Assembly: GCA_941918925.1 (NCBI GenBank) | Contig: OW799236.1 | Span: 16,343,474-16,407,473 of the forward strand | DNA: 64,000 nt | Origin: Phyto melanocephala | Taxonomy: Eukaryota > Arthropoda > Insecta > Diptera > Rhinophoridae | Direction: 5' to 3' | In this document: one piece after another, positions 1-12,403 of the stretch | Layout of the letters: every line of letters starts with the position of its first letter | Position numbering within the stretch: the stretch's first letter is position 1 | Made by a program: the position numbers and the translations under genes | Notes under the pieces: model-generated | Told to the model about the DNA's origin: nothing | The model's database searches: none | Seen by the model: only the letters and a program-made list of their open reading frames with translations

Positions 1-487
1 GTTCTGCGTAACGTTAACCCTCCATCATGAACATGTATCAGACCAGACATTTAACGAATTTAACTGTGATTTAAATATATTTCTGATTTGGCTAGGCGTT
101 TGAGTCTCCAGGTACCCTCTACATATATTGTTAACTCTCGTTTTATGAAAAAACGCATTAAGATAAGAAATAACAAAAATATGTATGTTTTTTTCTTCTA
201 TACATTACATATGTAGCATATGAGTCTGGCCTGATACACACATATTTTCTATGAATAATAGTGTGTCTGGCCGGAACATGTGCATGACAAAAGTTGAAAA
301 AAAGCCACAACGAAGAATATTTTTGGATTACTTGTCGAATTTAGGTCGATATCAATTCATTTTAGTACCAGGAGAGTACAATTAATAAATGTTTGGTTGA
401 CGCAATCATCGTTTCATATTTTCTTAACAGCGACTTTGGTTATATCATCACTCTTAATGGCTAGCGCTATGGTTTGATGATAAAAAA
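1..487. other. No gene recognised
   Basis: AT-rich sequence, presumably the next intron of the LRR gene. I see no LRR or membrane-anchor coding on the minus strand. Confidence 0.4.
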
Positions 488-745
488 CATTTTTCAGCCT
501 TGGCATTAACGAAATGTGCTTTCAACAAGATGGAGTGCCATATCACATAGATTATTATGCTCGAGCGATTCAAGGGCATCTCACGTGTTATGAACTAGCC
601 ACTGATCTTGTAATATTTGAACCCGTTTAAGTGAATAAACCGCACGGGTCAAATACAGACTTTTATATACACCAAAGTCATGTGGAATGCGCCATATCAG
701 AATAGTGTCACCCAGGCAGTCCCGGTGGATATTTTCACGTTCTTT
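488..745 (+). pseudogene. Mariner-type transposase remnant (DDE core)
   Basis: The plus strand reads GINEMCFQQDGVPYHI at about 502-549, the block around the second catalytic Asp of IS630/Tc1/mariner transposases (usual form MWFQQDGATCHTA). After stops and shifts, a GSPGGYFHVL-like string near 700-735 resembles the C-terminal GGHLxDVIF of the same family. The region between is decayed. It lies downstream of the last visible LRR exon, on the opposite strand. No terminal repeats were identified. Confidence 0.6.
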
Positions 746-1397
746 AGAATCAGTAGAAGTTTGTAGCCAATTATGGCCTAGAGGCTTGGTTACCGAAATT
801 TAAATAAATAAATAAATAAATAAAATTTAATTTAAAATTTATGGCTAGAAGGCAATTAAGGAAAGACCTTTTGTATATATTCCTTTGTTGGTATACTTCA
901 AATATATAGTCTTCTTCTTCAAGTGTTGGCTATATTGTAATTTAATGGTTCTATAATCACATACTGTTATAGTCTGGGAAATAGTTTAGTTTAGGTAAAT
1001 CATAGTTTTAAATATTATCTATTCTAGTCTGGATAGTAATCTTGTGCTTAACATATAGTCTAGATCAAATTTAGAGCTAAAGCTACATATAGTGGCTAAT
1101 TTAGAGCATAGACGAATTTTAGTAAAAAAAACATGGATAGTCTACTTTGTTTTCCGAACAAAAACAAAGTCAAAAGTTGTAACTTATAGCACGCTACCTG
1201 GTTTACTATGCGTTAACGGCCAACTTAATGTGAAAGAAATATATTTTGATAAGACGTCATGTCTTGCCCACGTTTTCATTGATTTAGAAATTAAATCTAT
1301 TATCTTGCCTATCGTCAATAGGACAATATATCATCCTCTGAATTTCTAGTCCACATCGCAGCAAAACTATATATTTAAAAATTTTTATTTAACTTAC
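746..1397. other. Intron-like sequence, no gene recognised
   Basis: AT-rich, with an (AAAT)n microsatellite at about 803-825. An 85-codon open frame on the plus strand at 1092-1349 resembles nothing I know and is not annotated. The stretch abuts the GTAAGTT donor of the LRR main exon. Confidence 0.4.
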
Positions 1398-4300
1398 CTG
1401 CACCATTTTCTTCATGTCATCCTTTTGTATGACCTTAATTTGTGCCGATTCCCTTAGCCACCGCCTCAGCCAATGACCGAACCACACCAAGCCGCACTCG
1501 CACTCTAAAGGATTATGTGAGGTATCCAAGCCGCCCATAATGCTGCGCGTTCCCACTGTATCCCAATACGTTTTGTTAGGATAAAAACTGTCCGCCGCTA
1601 AGGCGTTAATTTTATTGTGAGAAATATCTATAGATAAATGAGGCACTGAGCGAAGTGTGTAAAAAATGCCCGGAGGTAGGTCGGAAATTTTGGTGTGTGA
1701 TATTTTAACTTGTAGTTTTTGGTTGCGCGCCAGACCCTCAAAAGCATCCGCGGAAATTGTTTGAACATTGCCACCATATAGTTCCACCAATTGTAGTTTG
1801 GTATTGTTGGCCAGTTTCTGGAATAACAGAGGACTTATGTTGGAATCTAAGCAGTGCAGTCTTAGCTCTTTTAGCCCAGGTATGCGAGATACTATGTCAC
1901 CTAGATTAGAATGAGCTGTTAGCTGAAGTTTTCTTAATGACTTTAGTTTGCTAAAGGCCAGAGGGTTGATGATTTTTACATCTAGTAAATTGAGATCTGA
2001 TAGATGCCTTAAGGTGGCCATATCGTGTATGGAGATTCTTCTTAATGGATTGTGAGCAAAATCCAAAACTCTCACCGAATTTGGTAGATGATCTACAGCA
2101 CAGGAAGCATTTACAATTTTGTTATGCGATACATTAACAAATCTTAGTTGACGCATTTCGTGCAGAGAAGACAGCTCTTGCAAGTAATTGCCACTTACAT
2201 CTAAATAGGAGAGTAAGGGCAAGTTAAGTTGGGGTAGTATATAAAGGCCCATATTATTGATCTTCAAACGACGTAGGTGGGGTGTATGGAGGAATATTTC
2301 CTTGAGATTGGTGGTAACCAAAGGATTGGCGGAGAGATCCAAATTGGTAAGATTATTAAGGAAACTGAAGGTATTATCAGGCAATACAGTGATTTTGTTA
2401 TTGCTTAACTTAATGTCATACAAAAACTGAGAATTTATAAACATGCTAGAGTCTAGATATTCTAACATATTAGACGACATTTGTATGCTGCGCAGAGTAA
2501 AGCCAACATCCGTAAAAGCCGGCACTGGCCACACGGTTAATTGGTTGTCCGATATATCCAAATACTCGAGGCGAGTATTCATAAAAACTTCTCTGGGCAA
2601 GGCCTTAAGCTTATTGGAATTGATCTTTAATATTCTTAGTTTTCTCAAATTAGAGAATTGTTCCACTTGCAGCTGATCTAATTTATTCAAACTCAAGTCT
2701 AATTCTTGCAAGGAATTTAAACCCTGAAAGCTTCTTCTCCTCACGGAAGTTATATTATTATTGGACAGATTAAGAATTTCCAGGAACTCCAAGTCTCCAA
2801 ATGCATGATTGGCCAAGGATTGTATTTCGTTATTGGCTAAATTCAGGAATCTTAATGTATTGGCCAGGTTAGTGAAACTATCGGTGCGTGTCATTAAATT
2901 GTTGCTCAAATCGAGATGATAGATGTACATATAGGAAGTAAGTTGGTCCTCAAAGTAGGCTATGCGATTGTAAGTTAAGTTCAGCTTTAAGTGGGTAGTA
3001 GTATTTGAGACGAAATGAAAGGATTTCAGCGAGAAAGAGCACAAGTTATTAAACATAAGATCCAAGGCTGCTAAATTAGGTAAAATGGTGAAGGCCTGAT
3101 GGGATATGTTGGAAATTTTGTTGAAGGATAGATCAATGTATCTTAAGAATTCCAAATTGTAAAAGGCATTTTTTTCTATAATTTTAATTTTATTCGACTG
3201 CAAGTTTAAGGTTTGCAAATCTCCCAGGTTGTAAAAAGTTTGTGCGACTATACAATCCAAAGAATTATAGCCCAAATCAATTTCCACCAAATGGGAATGT
3301 ACCTCAGGTATAAAGAGGCCTTTGGGCAAAGACTTCAATTGATTAAAACCCATGTTGATGTAGGAGAGATCTCTCATATTCGAAAACGATTCGTTGTTTA
3401 AAGATTTTAAATTGTTGTTATCCAAACCCAACCACATAAGCTGTGACAGCGGAAATAAAGCATCCAAAGGATCTATAGATTCCATACTCCTGGCTGGAAA
3501 GACTGCAAAGGACAGCTCTAGTATTTTCAAAGTCTTCGAGACATTTTCAAAAACCATAGGATGATGTATATTAATGTCGTTAAAACTCAAGGAGATTTCC
3601 TGAATTTGTTCAAGACCAGCAAATGAACCCAAATGAAGATGGGTTATTTTATTGTTTCTTAGTAAAATGGTTTGCAAGTTGGAACCCCAACCATCTACAG
3701 CAAATATACCCTCTGGTATATCTGTAATTGAATTGTAGCCCATATTTAAATATGACAAATTGGTGTAGTTCCTCAAACCAACTACAGGTATCATGGTAAA
3801 ATTATTGCCCGACAATGATAACACCCTTAAATGTTCATTATTTTCTGGCAAATTCTGTAGCTGGTTAATGTTGTTGGAAGTCAAATACAAATACTTAAGT
3901 TTATTCAGCTTTTTGATGGCTCCAGGAACTGAGTTGAAATAGTTTCTTTCCAAATCCAAATACTCCAGAGTATCCTCTATACCTTCGAAAGCCTCCAGAT
4001 GTATGCGTTCGATATTGTTAAAGGCCAGTACCAAATGTACTATGCCTATGTCTTTAAATACGGCTCGCGGTAGTTCCTTGATATAATTCTTTTCCAAATT
4101 TAAAGCCCTAATATGCACATCTGAGTAGTTCGTTTGAAAGCAATCGGTCTCCAAATATTCAATTAAATTCTGACCCATATCCAACTTTTCCAAATGCATA
4201 CGCACTTGCCTCAATTCCCTATTCTGCATACTATGCAGCAGATTGTCTCTCAAAGAAATTATGCGCAAGTCATATAAATGCTCGAATAGCTGATGCGGAA

Positions 4301-4677
4301 AGGACGCCAGTAGATTACCCGATAAATCTATAGTAATCAAACTTCTCGGCAGGAAATTGGGTGTTATGTGATAAATTCTATTATTTGACAAATCTAGCCA
4401 TAGAAGTTTTTGTAAACGATTAAATGGTTTGCCTGCTTGATGGCTGTTGCCTATATGGCCCATGCCAGGTATGGTATTAGAACTAATATGTGATCCCTTT
4501 AGACCTTCGTCTCTTGTAATTGTTTGTATGGCGGCTGAGGAAGGATGATTTAGACCAACGGCTGTTTCGTGTATGGAGGAGGGTGAGACTTCTGTAATAT
4601 CATTACCAGCCAGATGAAGGGAACGTAACGTATCATACTGAGCCTCCCAATTAACATCCAAGGAAGTTATGTGATTT
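1398..4677 (-). CDS. Chaoptin-like leucine-rich-repeat protein, main exon
   Basis: This 3280-bp exon encodes about 1093 residues of nearly uninterrupted 22-26-residue leucine-rich repeats (pattern LxxLxLxxNxL; for example LRSLHLAGNDI, LQTLNLQSNKI, LEYLDISDNQL). It ends in the start of a C-terminal cap, NPLECECGLVWFGHWLRRWL. The upstream splice acceptor is the AG at 4679-4678, which completes a split AGA codon from the previous exon. The downstream end is CAG followed by GTAAGTT at 1397, a near-perfect donor, and translation would stop after two codons of intron, so the gene continues past the window edge or through an unseen exon. Residues about 22-65 form a low-LRR insert rich in H, S and G. 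Proteins of this type (chaoptin and relatives) are secreted or GPI-anchored adhesion proteins. The C-terminus does not match chaoptin as I remember it, so this is a relative, not chaoptin itself. The reading frame is intact, in contrast to the transposon debris around it. Confidence 0.93.
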
Positions 4678-4797
4678 CTAAAAGTATGGAAAAGCAAAAT
4701 TTGAAAAGAATTTTTAGTTTTATTCGAAAATACTTTTTTAATCTCTTTCAGGTTTCTGTTGTTATGAATTATTTTCTTGAGTTTTAGTTAAAATTAC

Positions 4798-4908
4798 CTT
4801 TGTGCCACTAGTCTTGTGAGCGAGTGAAGTTTTTGTAGGGCCTCATAAGGTAAATGTTGCATTTGGTTTCCCGAAATATCTAGCGTCATAAGACTGTGTG
4901 TCATCGTG
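4798..4908 (-). CDS. LRR gene, internal exon
   Basis: A 111-bp exon. The acceptor is TTTCAG (AG at 4910-4909) and the donor is CAAAG followed by GTAATT (GT at 4797-4796). It begins with one base that completes the AG left by the exon at 21025 (codon AGC, Ser) and ends with AG, which joins the A at 4677 (Arg). The translation is one and a half LRRs, including SLMTLDISGNQMQHLPYEAL, and runs directly into NHITSL of the main exon, so the repeat register is kept across both junctions. The intron to the main exon is only 120 bp (4797-4678). Confidence 0.9.
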
Positions 4909-4974
4909 CTGAAAGGAAATAATAAACAAAAAAATTAATTATTTTTATTATAAATCAGTTAAAACTCATTTGAG

Positions 4975-5655
4975 TATTAGTTTGTTAGAAGAAATTAAGT
5001 TTTAGTTCACCATTAAGCCTGCTGGACTTCAGCCTTTATTCTCTTTTGGTTCAGTTATAATTTAATCTAGTTCAGTTTAACTCAACTTTTAATTAAGTCC
5101 TTTAGTTTAGAGCTCTAGCTGAGTTATTATTAAGTTCTAGCTAAGTTTTAGCTCTTTTATACTTCTACTTCAGTTTTAGTCTTGTGCTAGATAAATGTTA
5201 GTTATAGCACTTCAGTTTGAGTTAAGTTCTAGTTCAGTTTTTGTTCTGTTATATCTCAGTTCTAGATTAGTACTTATTAGTACTAGATTAGTACAAGTGC
5301 AGTTTTATATGAGTTTTAGTTAAGTTGCAGTATTATTAAAGTTTAGTTTTCATTCAGTTCTAGATTAGATCTAATGTCGATTTGCTTTAGTTATAGTTTT
5401 ACTTTGGCTCTAGTGATAAGTTTAAGTTATCGTAAAGTCCTAGTGCAGTCCTTATTTAGTTTAAATTTAAATTCAGTTCCAAACCAGTTGGTTTTTACTT
5501 TGGTTCATGTTCAGATTCAATTAGATTCTATGTAGGCTTAGCTTAATTCTAGTTAATCTTAAATTTTCTCAAAGTTTTGTTCTGATTTATTTGTACTATA
5601 GTTTGAGTTAGGTTCTTGTGTAGTTTTATTTCAGTTATGATTCAGTTTTAATCAA
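4975..5655 (+). repeat. Degenerate AGTT/TTCTAGTTCAG array
   Basis: About 680 bp built from very loose copies of a roughly 12-bp word, TTCAGTTCTAGT and variants (TTTTAGTTCAG, TTAAGTTCTAG). No unit is exact, but the word recurs every 10-20 bp and the T-rich strand is always plus. Similar arrays occur at 30.7-31.5, 44.2-44.9 and 48.9 kb. Confidence 0.7.
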
Positions 5656-5867
5656 TATTAGATCATGATTTTTTTTTTTTAAATAAATTCTGATTTTCTG
5701 TCATTTCATAGGTGAGTTTCAGATAAGCTTTGTTTGTAGTTAAACTTGCAGATAAGATAAGTCTTCTTTCAAAAATTACCACATTTTTCGTTTAAGTTTT
5801 GACTTGCTTAACATTAGTTATTTATTAACACAGCTGAGTAACGAAAACTATTTGCCCGTTGTATTGA

Positions 5868-5955
5868 AACAGACCAGAGTCTCTAGTGGGAATCGAACCA
5901 GCTACCCCTACACAAGCACACTAGTACACTACTTACTAGTTCACCCGGGCTTAAC
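5868..5955 (-). mobile_element. tRNA-derived SINE head, diverged copy
   Basis: The minus strand contains a box-B-like GGTTCGATTCCCACT (about 5886-5900), preceded by a box-A-like region GTGAACTAGTAAGTAG and a TCCCACTAGAGACTCTGG junction. The junction and box B match the SINE head at 6.9 kb, but the sequence downstream differs and the shared LINE-like tail is absent. This is either a different subfamily or a truncated copy. Confidence 0.6.
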
Positions 5956-6754
5956 AGTAGTTTTATTCCAATTTACTATACAAGAAATTTCTATTAACAT
6001 TTTCCTTAAAAATCTATCGGCGTAATTGTATAAACACTATATTTAATTTCCATTTATTACATTAGTCTTTATTTAATTAATTTCTCACTAAATCTTTTTT
6101 AAGTCTAATTAAATTCTGTTGGTTAAAATTATTCTTCAAATATTTTAAGTTCGTAGCAACATAAAGATTTTATTATCTTAATAGAAATCTCAATCTATAC
6201 AAAACTATACCTTAAAACTAATTTTAATATAATTAAATTAAATTATATTTTGCCAAACGAACACAAGTTGAATGGACTTGTTGTGATTTCATTACACACA
6301 ATCGTCCTGGTAAACTTTGATTACAAACGTAGTAATGTAGTTTAAATTAAAAGACAATTAAACAGAATTCTGTTGCGCTCTACACACATTTAAACGATTG
6401 TCTACATTTATATCGCAGATGAAATTTAGATATTTAAAGCAAGGAGAGTCTAGTAAATATTACAATATATACAACAATTATGGCACACAAATATTTAAAC
6501 TTGATTAACACCATCTAAAGTGACTAATAAAATTTACATTTACAGTGCGGGAGAGATGGATAAATAGAAAGAGAGAGAAAGATGCTTAAGTAAGTGTTCA
6601 GAAACGGAAAGGATATTTAATTAAGCATTATTTCAATTTCTTTTAAATGGAAGCAATGGTCCTAGTATATTTTCGTATATTTTTAATTTTCTTGCAGGTG
6701 GAGAAAATTTGATTGTCTGTTCTGGCCCTTGTGAAAATTTTTTGGTTATTCTAA

Positions 6755-6982
6755 AGTTAGGTTAGGTAGGTTAGGTTGAAAAGGAGGGGCACTAAAAGCC
6801 CCAATCCACGGCAGGTATATACTTAAGCCCAATTGGCATGTTGTAAGCTCTATATGACTAGAATAGTTAGAATAAAAAGTGAATAGAAGAGAACCAGACC
6901 AATCCAGAGTCTCTGGCGGGAATCGAACCCGCAACCCTCAAACTGGCAAACTAGAACACTACTGACTAGTCCACCGGGTAAC
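6755..6982 (-). mobile_element. tRNA-derived SINE with LINE-like 3' tail
   Basis: Read on the minus strand, the element starts with a tRNA-like head: CCGGTGGACTAGTCAGTAG resembles box A, and GGGTTCGATTCCCGCC (6930-6915) is a perfect box B with T-arm symmetry. A body follows, with CAATTGGGCTTAAG and a CCTGCCGTGG segment, then an AACCTAACCTA-type end near 6755-6775. The last 120 bp match the sequence downstream of the RNase-H LINE at 27.86-27.96 kb, the expected arrangement for a SINE that borrows a LINE's reverse transcriptase. A 62-codon open frame inside it has no meaning. It sits in the large LRR-gene intron in sense with that gene. Confidence 0.78.
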
Positions 6983-8138
6983 CCTTCTTATTTTAACAAT
7001 GCATGCTTTAATTTTCATTAATATTCGCCACTGTCAAAACTAATAGTTAGAATGACACATCCAATCTATTTATAAGGGGAGGTCCAAGAGGGGTTCCCCA
7101 AAAGGGGGTTCCCGATATTAATTGTGAATAATTGCTTAACGTGTCGTACATTTTGCCAATATTTCGTTTTACGATAAAGGATTTCTTTTCTGACATATGG
7201 GTATACTAAGAAGGGATTTTTGTGAACTCAAATTTTAAAGGGGAAAAGAGATAATAACGAGTAAAATCGGTCACCTTATATCCGTTAAACTGTAAATGAT
7301 ACAAGTTTCTGTAGTCTACTAAAAAAAACTATTAATAATTATTATAAAAAATAGTAAATATAGCTTGACAAGTGTCTGTCCCTTTTTGAATTTTTAGTCT
7401 TTAAGGGGCCAAAACGGGTAAAAACTATATTTTGGTACTTTTTTGGTACCATATGTAACTTCTAACCACATGACCATAAAAAAAATATTTATAAAGAGTA
7501 TTTATAAAGGGTAGAATTTAAAAAGGGTTTCTTTATAAAAAAAAAAACTTGCATTATACAAAAGAACATGAACTGAATATATGCAATTATTTAGGATTTT
7601 TTTTTAATTTAAGACAGCAACAAAAAAGGGGAAAGTACTGAAAAAAGTACCTTTAAATTTTATTTCATCCGTTTTTATTAGGTCAATTCGAATAAAATTT
7701 TCAAAACGAGTTTCTTTCAACATAGAAGTTTATGTAATTTAGTGAAACTTGAAGCACATTCATAAAACGAGAAGAAGGGGAAAATTCTTTAAAACATTTT
7801 AGTGCTTTTTAGCACCAATTTGTTTTTAAGCAAAAAAATGTAAATTTATTCACTTTAAATTATGTCTATCCTAATACATTTTTGAATATTGAATATTTAA
7901 ACATTTTAAACTTTGAATTCATGCCTTGATATGCAAAACGCAAAAAATTACTTTTTCGCCTTTTTAGGATACTTTTGTATTTTATGCGTTTAAACCTGGA
8001 TTGCTTACTCTTCATTTTAGTACATTAAGGTAACACTTCTTCAAATCGAAGTATTAAAATATAAAAAAAATCTAGCGGAACGATTATTAAAGTAAAAAAT
8101 AAACAAAACATTTTTTAGTTTAGAATTTTATTAAAAAA
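6983..8138. other. Intronic AT-rich sequence, nothing recognised
   Basis: Short purine runs (for example GGGGTTCCCCAAAAGGGGG near 7093-7112) and many A or T homopolymers. No coding or terminal repeats seen. Confidence 0.4.
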
Positions 8139-8762
8139 CTAGAAAAGCCCGACGCGCGTTGCTACGCCCCTTAATGAATAAAAATGCATTCTGAATTTCA
8201 ATTGAATATCAAGTGCAAAAAGCTAAAAATTATAAATTTTTTTAATGGGCGTGCCACTGCCAACATTTCTAATCAAGAAACTGTATAGTCATGACAGCTC
8301 AATATGTGTGCAAAGTTTCAGAAAAATCGGTGGTGATCAAGTGGCTGAAAATGATAACTTTTTTATGAGTGTGGCCCTGCCCACTTTTGTAATCAAGAAA
8401 TTGTAAAGTCATAACAAATCAATATGTGTGCAAAGTTTCAGAAAAATCGGTCCATGGCAAGTACGTCAAAATTAAAAATTTTTTATGGGCGTGGCCCCGC
8501 CCACTTTTATAGTCAAAAAATTATATAGTCATGACAGCTCAATATGTGTGCAAAGTTTCAGGAAAATCGGTCAAGTGCAAGTAGCTAAAAATGTTAACTA
8601 ATTTTTTATGGGCGTGGCACCGCCCACTTTTTACCACCCATAAACAATTCCTGGAATGTGTACAACAACTTGCCAAAGTTTGAGTCCGATCGCTTTTACA
8701 GTTTCGGAGTCTAAAGATAACACACACACACAAACACACACACAGTTTCACTTATATATATA
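8139..8762 (-). mobile_element. Non-autonomous Helitron with internal 120-bp tandem repeats
   Basis: On the minus strand the element ends with a GC-rich near-palindrome (GGCGTAGCAACGCGCG) and then CTAG (8142-8139) followed by T, the canonical Helitron CTRR-T 3' end. The other end carries a GTGAAACTGTGTGTG motif and an (AC/GT)n tract at about 8720-8745. The TC start is blurred by AT-rich sequence. Inside are four to five copies of a unit of about 120 bp with two landmarks: the hairpin-forming TGGGCGTGGC..GCCCAC, and GACAGCTCAATATGTGTGCA. It has no coding capacity of its own. The family is identified through a helicase remnant in the copy at 62.6 kb. Confidence 0.75.
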
Positions 8763-8879
8763 AAATAAAATAAAATTGAAGAATTACAATTCTTTTTCTC
8801 TCTTAAAATTCGACGCGAAATTAAACTCTTTTTTTTCCACTTAATGGTTACAGGGTCCAGGGTAAACAACAAAGATTCT

Positions 8880-9500
8880 GTAAATTAGAGACTATTGATC
8901 CGAGGTGAGATTAAAAATATTATGGGCCTTGATGGCCCAAGTATTTTCTCAAGTTTTTGTAGGACTTTTTGTACTTTACAGGCTTATGAAGTTCGAATTT
9001 TTAAATTAAGGACTATTGATCCAAGTTAAGATTCAAATTTATATGAGTGACCCATAAGGTACTATTTTCTATATTTAAGGTACTTTTTTGTGTTTTTTAC
9101 TTTTGCGAAGCTAAAATTTTGTAGTTAGGGACTATTGATTCAAGTCGCGAATGAAACTTATGTGGACGACACAAATAGTACTCTTTGGATTTTATGGTAC
9201 TTTTTCTATTTCCTACGTTGGCGAATATAGACTCTTTAAATTAGAGACTGTTGATCCAGAATGAGACTGAAAATATTGTAGGTGACCTAAAAGGTACTTT
9301 TTCTAATTCATATGGTACTTTTTGTATTAAAAATTATAATCTAGTGATTCAAGGTAAGAGAGAGAGAGAGAGTATATTGGGCGACATAAAAATTAATTTT
9401 TCGAATTTTCTTAGTTTATAAATCTGAAATTTGTTAACTAAGAAGTATTGATCTTGGTTGATATGGAAGATATTTGGTGGAATAAGAAAAACTTTGTTTT
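8880..9500 (+). repeat. Minisatellite of about 120 bp, about six diverged units
   Basis: The phrase GGACTATTGATCCAAG and variants recurs at about 8890, 9011, 9129, 9246, 9336 and 9446. Each copy is followed by a GACCYAAAAGGTACTTTTT-like segment. Spacing is mostly 117-121 bp. Divergence is high, so the array is old. It lies about 120 bp from the Helitron at 8.1-8.8 kb, but the unit is unrelated to the Helitron's unit. Confidence 0.75.
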
Positions 9501-11339
9501 AGTAATTTAAAAATATGTAAAAATTAGTAAAGAGTTTACCGGTGTTCACAGCAAATAAAATTTTTCTAAAAAAAAAAAAATAATTAGAGAAACAAGTTTT
9601 CATAAGCTCAGCAAAAAATTATTTAGTAAAAAAGGACTTGAGTTTTGAATAAATAGTGAATACTGTGCTATGGTTAGTCACAAATAAAAATACTTGATTA
9701 TTTTAGCAGCGAATATTAAAGAATTCACCTGCGCAATACTCTAATAAGATTTGAAATGCCAACCTATTGATGTTATAGCTATACACAACAATTATTTCAA
9801 CCACTATGTTTAACAAGTAAACACTCACTTAGCAGGACTTTGTCTATATAATCAAACAGTAAAACTAATATTTGTGGTTTTACTTTAAAAACATTCATTT
9901 TTTTTTGTAATGGCTATAAAAATAAGGGACACACACACAACTATTTTATATAAACATTCAGCAATTCACTACAATTTTATTTGCACATATTTTCAGACAT
10001 TTTTAATTTTTTTCTAACACTTTGTAACACACATACACCACCAAATTGGTGTAATACAATAGTCAGTTGCTAACTAAATAAGGTCAATTTCAGTATATAA
10101 ATACAATAAACTATATACGCTTACATAAATATAAAAAAGAGACCTTTTTCTGATTTAATTAAAAGCAAATGTACAACACTGAAACCGTTTTTTAAGAAGC
10201 AACATCAAATATGCATGTGTTAATGGTGTGTAATACACACTACGTATGTGTTGTTCAACATGTGTAAAAAAGTGTTTGTTAACCCTTTTTTGTTTGTAAT
10301 GGAGTACATGGTGTAGATTGTAAAAAAACCACAAACGTGCAGGTACTTTTTGATAAGTTGAATTTATTTGAAAATAATTTTTTCAAATAATTCACGATAA
10401 ATGGGGATTCGGTCTTTGGGTATTTCTAATAATGGTTGATATACATTTGCTTTTTTGGGCAATAAATTTAATTTTTTTTAATTATTTATATTAAGAAATT
10501 CAATGTTTATTTGGTATAGCAAAATAATTATTGGAAAAAGTAAACTTTTAACGTTGAGAAATATTTTTTATATTTTTGAAAACTTGAATTAAAATAAAAA
10601 AATTTTAGACGTAGCACAATTTAAATATCCTTCTACTTTTTTTTGCTAGCAAGTATAAAGAGTAAACAACAACCAACAATGGAGTAATAACAAAACAGCC
10701 ATAAAGAGCTAAAAATATTTATTGCGTTTGTTAATGTTGATTTAGATTTCACTATTGCTGCAGTTAGATGTTGCAGTTGTTGTTACTGCTATTTTGTTAT
10801 TATGCAATTGTTGCTGCTTTATTAAGCTTATTGTTGTTGAGTAGTTGAAACTTAATAGCAACAATTGAAATGCCACTGCCTGAACGCTCTTTAGCAACAT
10901 TTGTTAAATTGCCAATGTTTAGTGATGTATGCTTCAGTGCATGCACATTAGGCAGTACCAGAAAAAAAAATGTTCGATATACAAACGATGTCTGTTTTGT
11001 TATATCTTTCGAACTTACAGTAGGATATTAGAGTCGCCCCTTTTGTTAAGCAACAAAAAAAGATAAACTAAGTATAAAATTAATATCGCAATACCTTCTT
11101 GGCAAAAGTTAAATAACTGTTTACGAGCTTTAGCTTTCTGTTATTAGGTTGGCATATTATGGTGGTAAAAATTGAGATCTTGTGGGTAAATACTAGAAGG
11201 GAGTTAGTCAAGTCAATGGCCATTAAAAAAACTTCCTCTCTTCGAGACAAAAATATCGATATAAAGGTTATCCCAAAGCTGATGCAAGATTGTAATTTGT
11301 TAGTATTTAAGCAGAAAAGTGCTGGAAATCAAAAAAAAA
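9501..11339. other. Intronic sequence, nothing recognised
   Basis: Poly-A/T runs and TTG/CAA-rich stretches (about 10.74-10.86 kb) only. A short open frame at 11159 precedes the transposase remnant and shows no recognisable motif. Confidence 0.4.
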
Positions 11340-12403
11340 GGAAACAAAAAGATCGCTGACAGTTTAAGGTTAGTAAGAATAGAGGGATTATCGATGAAAC
11401 AACGTGTCTTCATTATTGAACAATATTTAAAATATAATAAAAGCATGGCGGCCGCAGTACAAATTGTTTATACAAAAGATGATCGGAATAGTGTTTCAAC
11501 TTAATCAATTGTGAAGAAATTTACTGAACATTTTAGTAAAAAGGATCCGTTGGACACGCTAAATATACTGGACATTCAAAAATAAGCCGTTTAAATTTCA
11601 ACGTCGAAACTGTGCTTGAGAGTGTTGGTAGGAATCCAGTAACCTCAATTCTACATAGTACACAAGAATCGCATACAGAAGCAGCTCTCTACAGTGACTT
11701 ATCACTAAAGATCTTTGTCTCCATGCATACAAAAGTCAAAAAGCGCAATAACTTGAGCCTAATGATTATTGAACATCAACAGATGGATGCTAATTTTTCG
11801 AGTCAACTCACAAGCCACAAAGCATGTTTTCGACTTGATGGCCTTGTTAATTGCCAAAATTTCCACAGTTGGGGGTTCTGCAAACTCAGATGTGATTGTC
11901 AAAAAGTATTGCATCCACAATATATTAGTGTTTAGTGTTCATCTTGGGCTACAGGAATAATTGGACTATATTTATTTTGAAAATTAGACTGGTCATGTAG
12001 AGACTGTTACTGATGTTCGTTATCACGACGTGATAACACAGTTTTTAATGTGACTAATACGTGCTTCCACAGGAGACGGTGCCATATGCAATACAGCCCA
12101 TTCTACAATTCAATAACTGCATGAGACAGTTTCAGGGCGTGTACTGCCTTGTTTCAGTAATCAAAATTGTCCCACTTGGCCGTGTGACTTAATACCATTA
12201 GATTTCTTTTTATGGGATTATTTGAAATCACAGGTATATTAAAACAAACTCAGGACCACACGTTAATAAAAAGAGGAGATTTAACGCTGCATCAACGAAA
12301 ATCAGCGATATTCATGCAAAATGGTCAAGAAAAATTTCGGCAAAGGAGTGCGTATATGCATGGAAATGGAGGCTTTTTGCCTGATGTGTTATTCTATAAA
12401 TAA
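11340..12403 (+). pseudogene. Mariner-type transposase, near full length, frameshifted
   Basis: Blocks in the correct order: an N-terminal helix-turn-helix start, LSMKQRVFIIEQYLKYNKSM (about 11390-11445); GDGAICNTAHSTI (about 12075-12115), the second-Asp region; PLDFFLWDYLKSQVY (about 12192-12237), the third acidic region; and the terminal GGFLPDVLFYK with stop TAA at 12401-12403. At least three frame changes and internal stops make it non-functional. Length fits the roughly 340-residue family. It lies antisense to the LRR gene inside its large intron. Terminal inverted repeats were not found. Confidence 0.8.

Noticed and set aside
1092..1349. 85-codon open frame on the plus strand
   Set aside because: No recognisable motif, AT-driven composition, and it lies in intron-like sequence next to the LRR donor site.
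2443..3401. Plus-strand open frames opposite the LRR exon
   Set aside because: Shadows of the long, clearly coding minus-strand LRR frame.
1398..4677. Naming the LRR gene chaoptin (chp)
   Set aside because: The C-terminal cap and repeat wording differ from chaoptin as I remember it, so only a chaoptin-like description is supported.
6746..6934. 62-codon minus-strand open frame
   Set aside because: It is the body of the tRNA-derived SINE; box B and the LINE-like tail explain the sequence.
6905..6982. Possible real tRNA gene
   Set aside because: The T-arm and box B are good, but no acceptor stem or anticodon arm pairs properly and the sequence runs on into a SINE body.
8139..9500. CRISPR-like regularly spaced repeats
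   Set aside because: Units are about 120 bp head-to-tail without unique spacers, and the sequence is eukaryotic.
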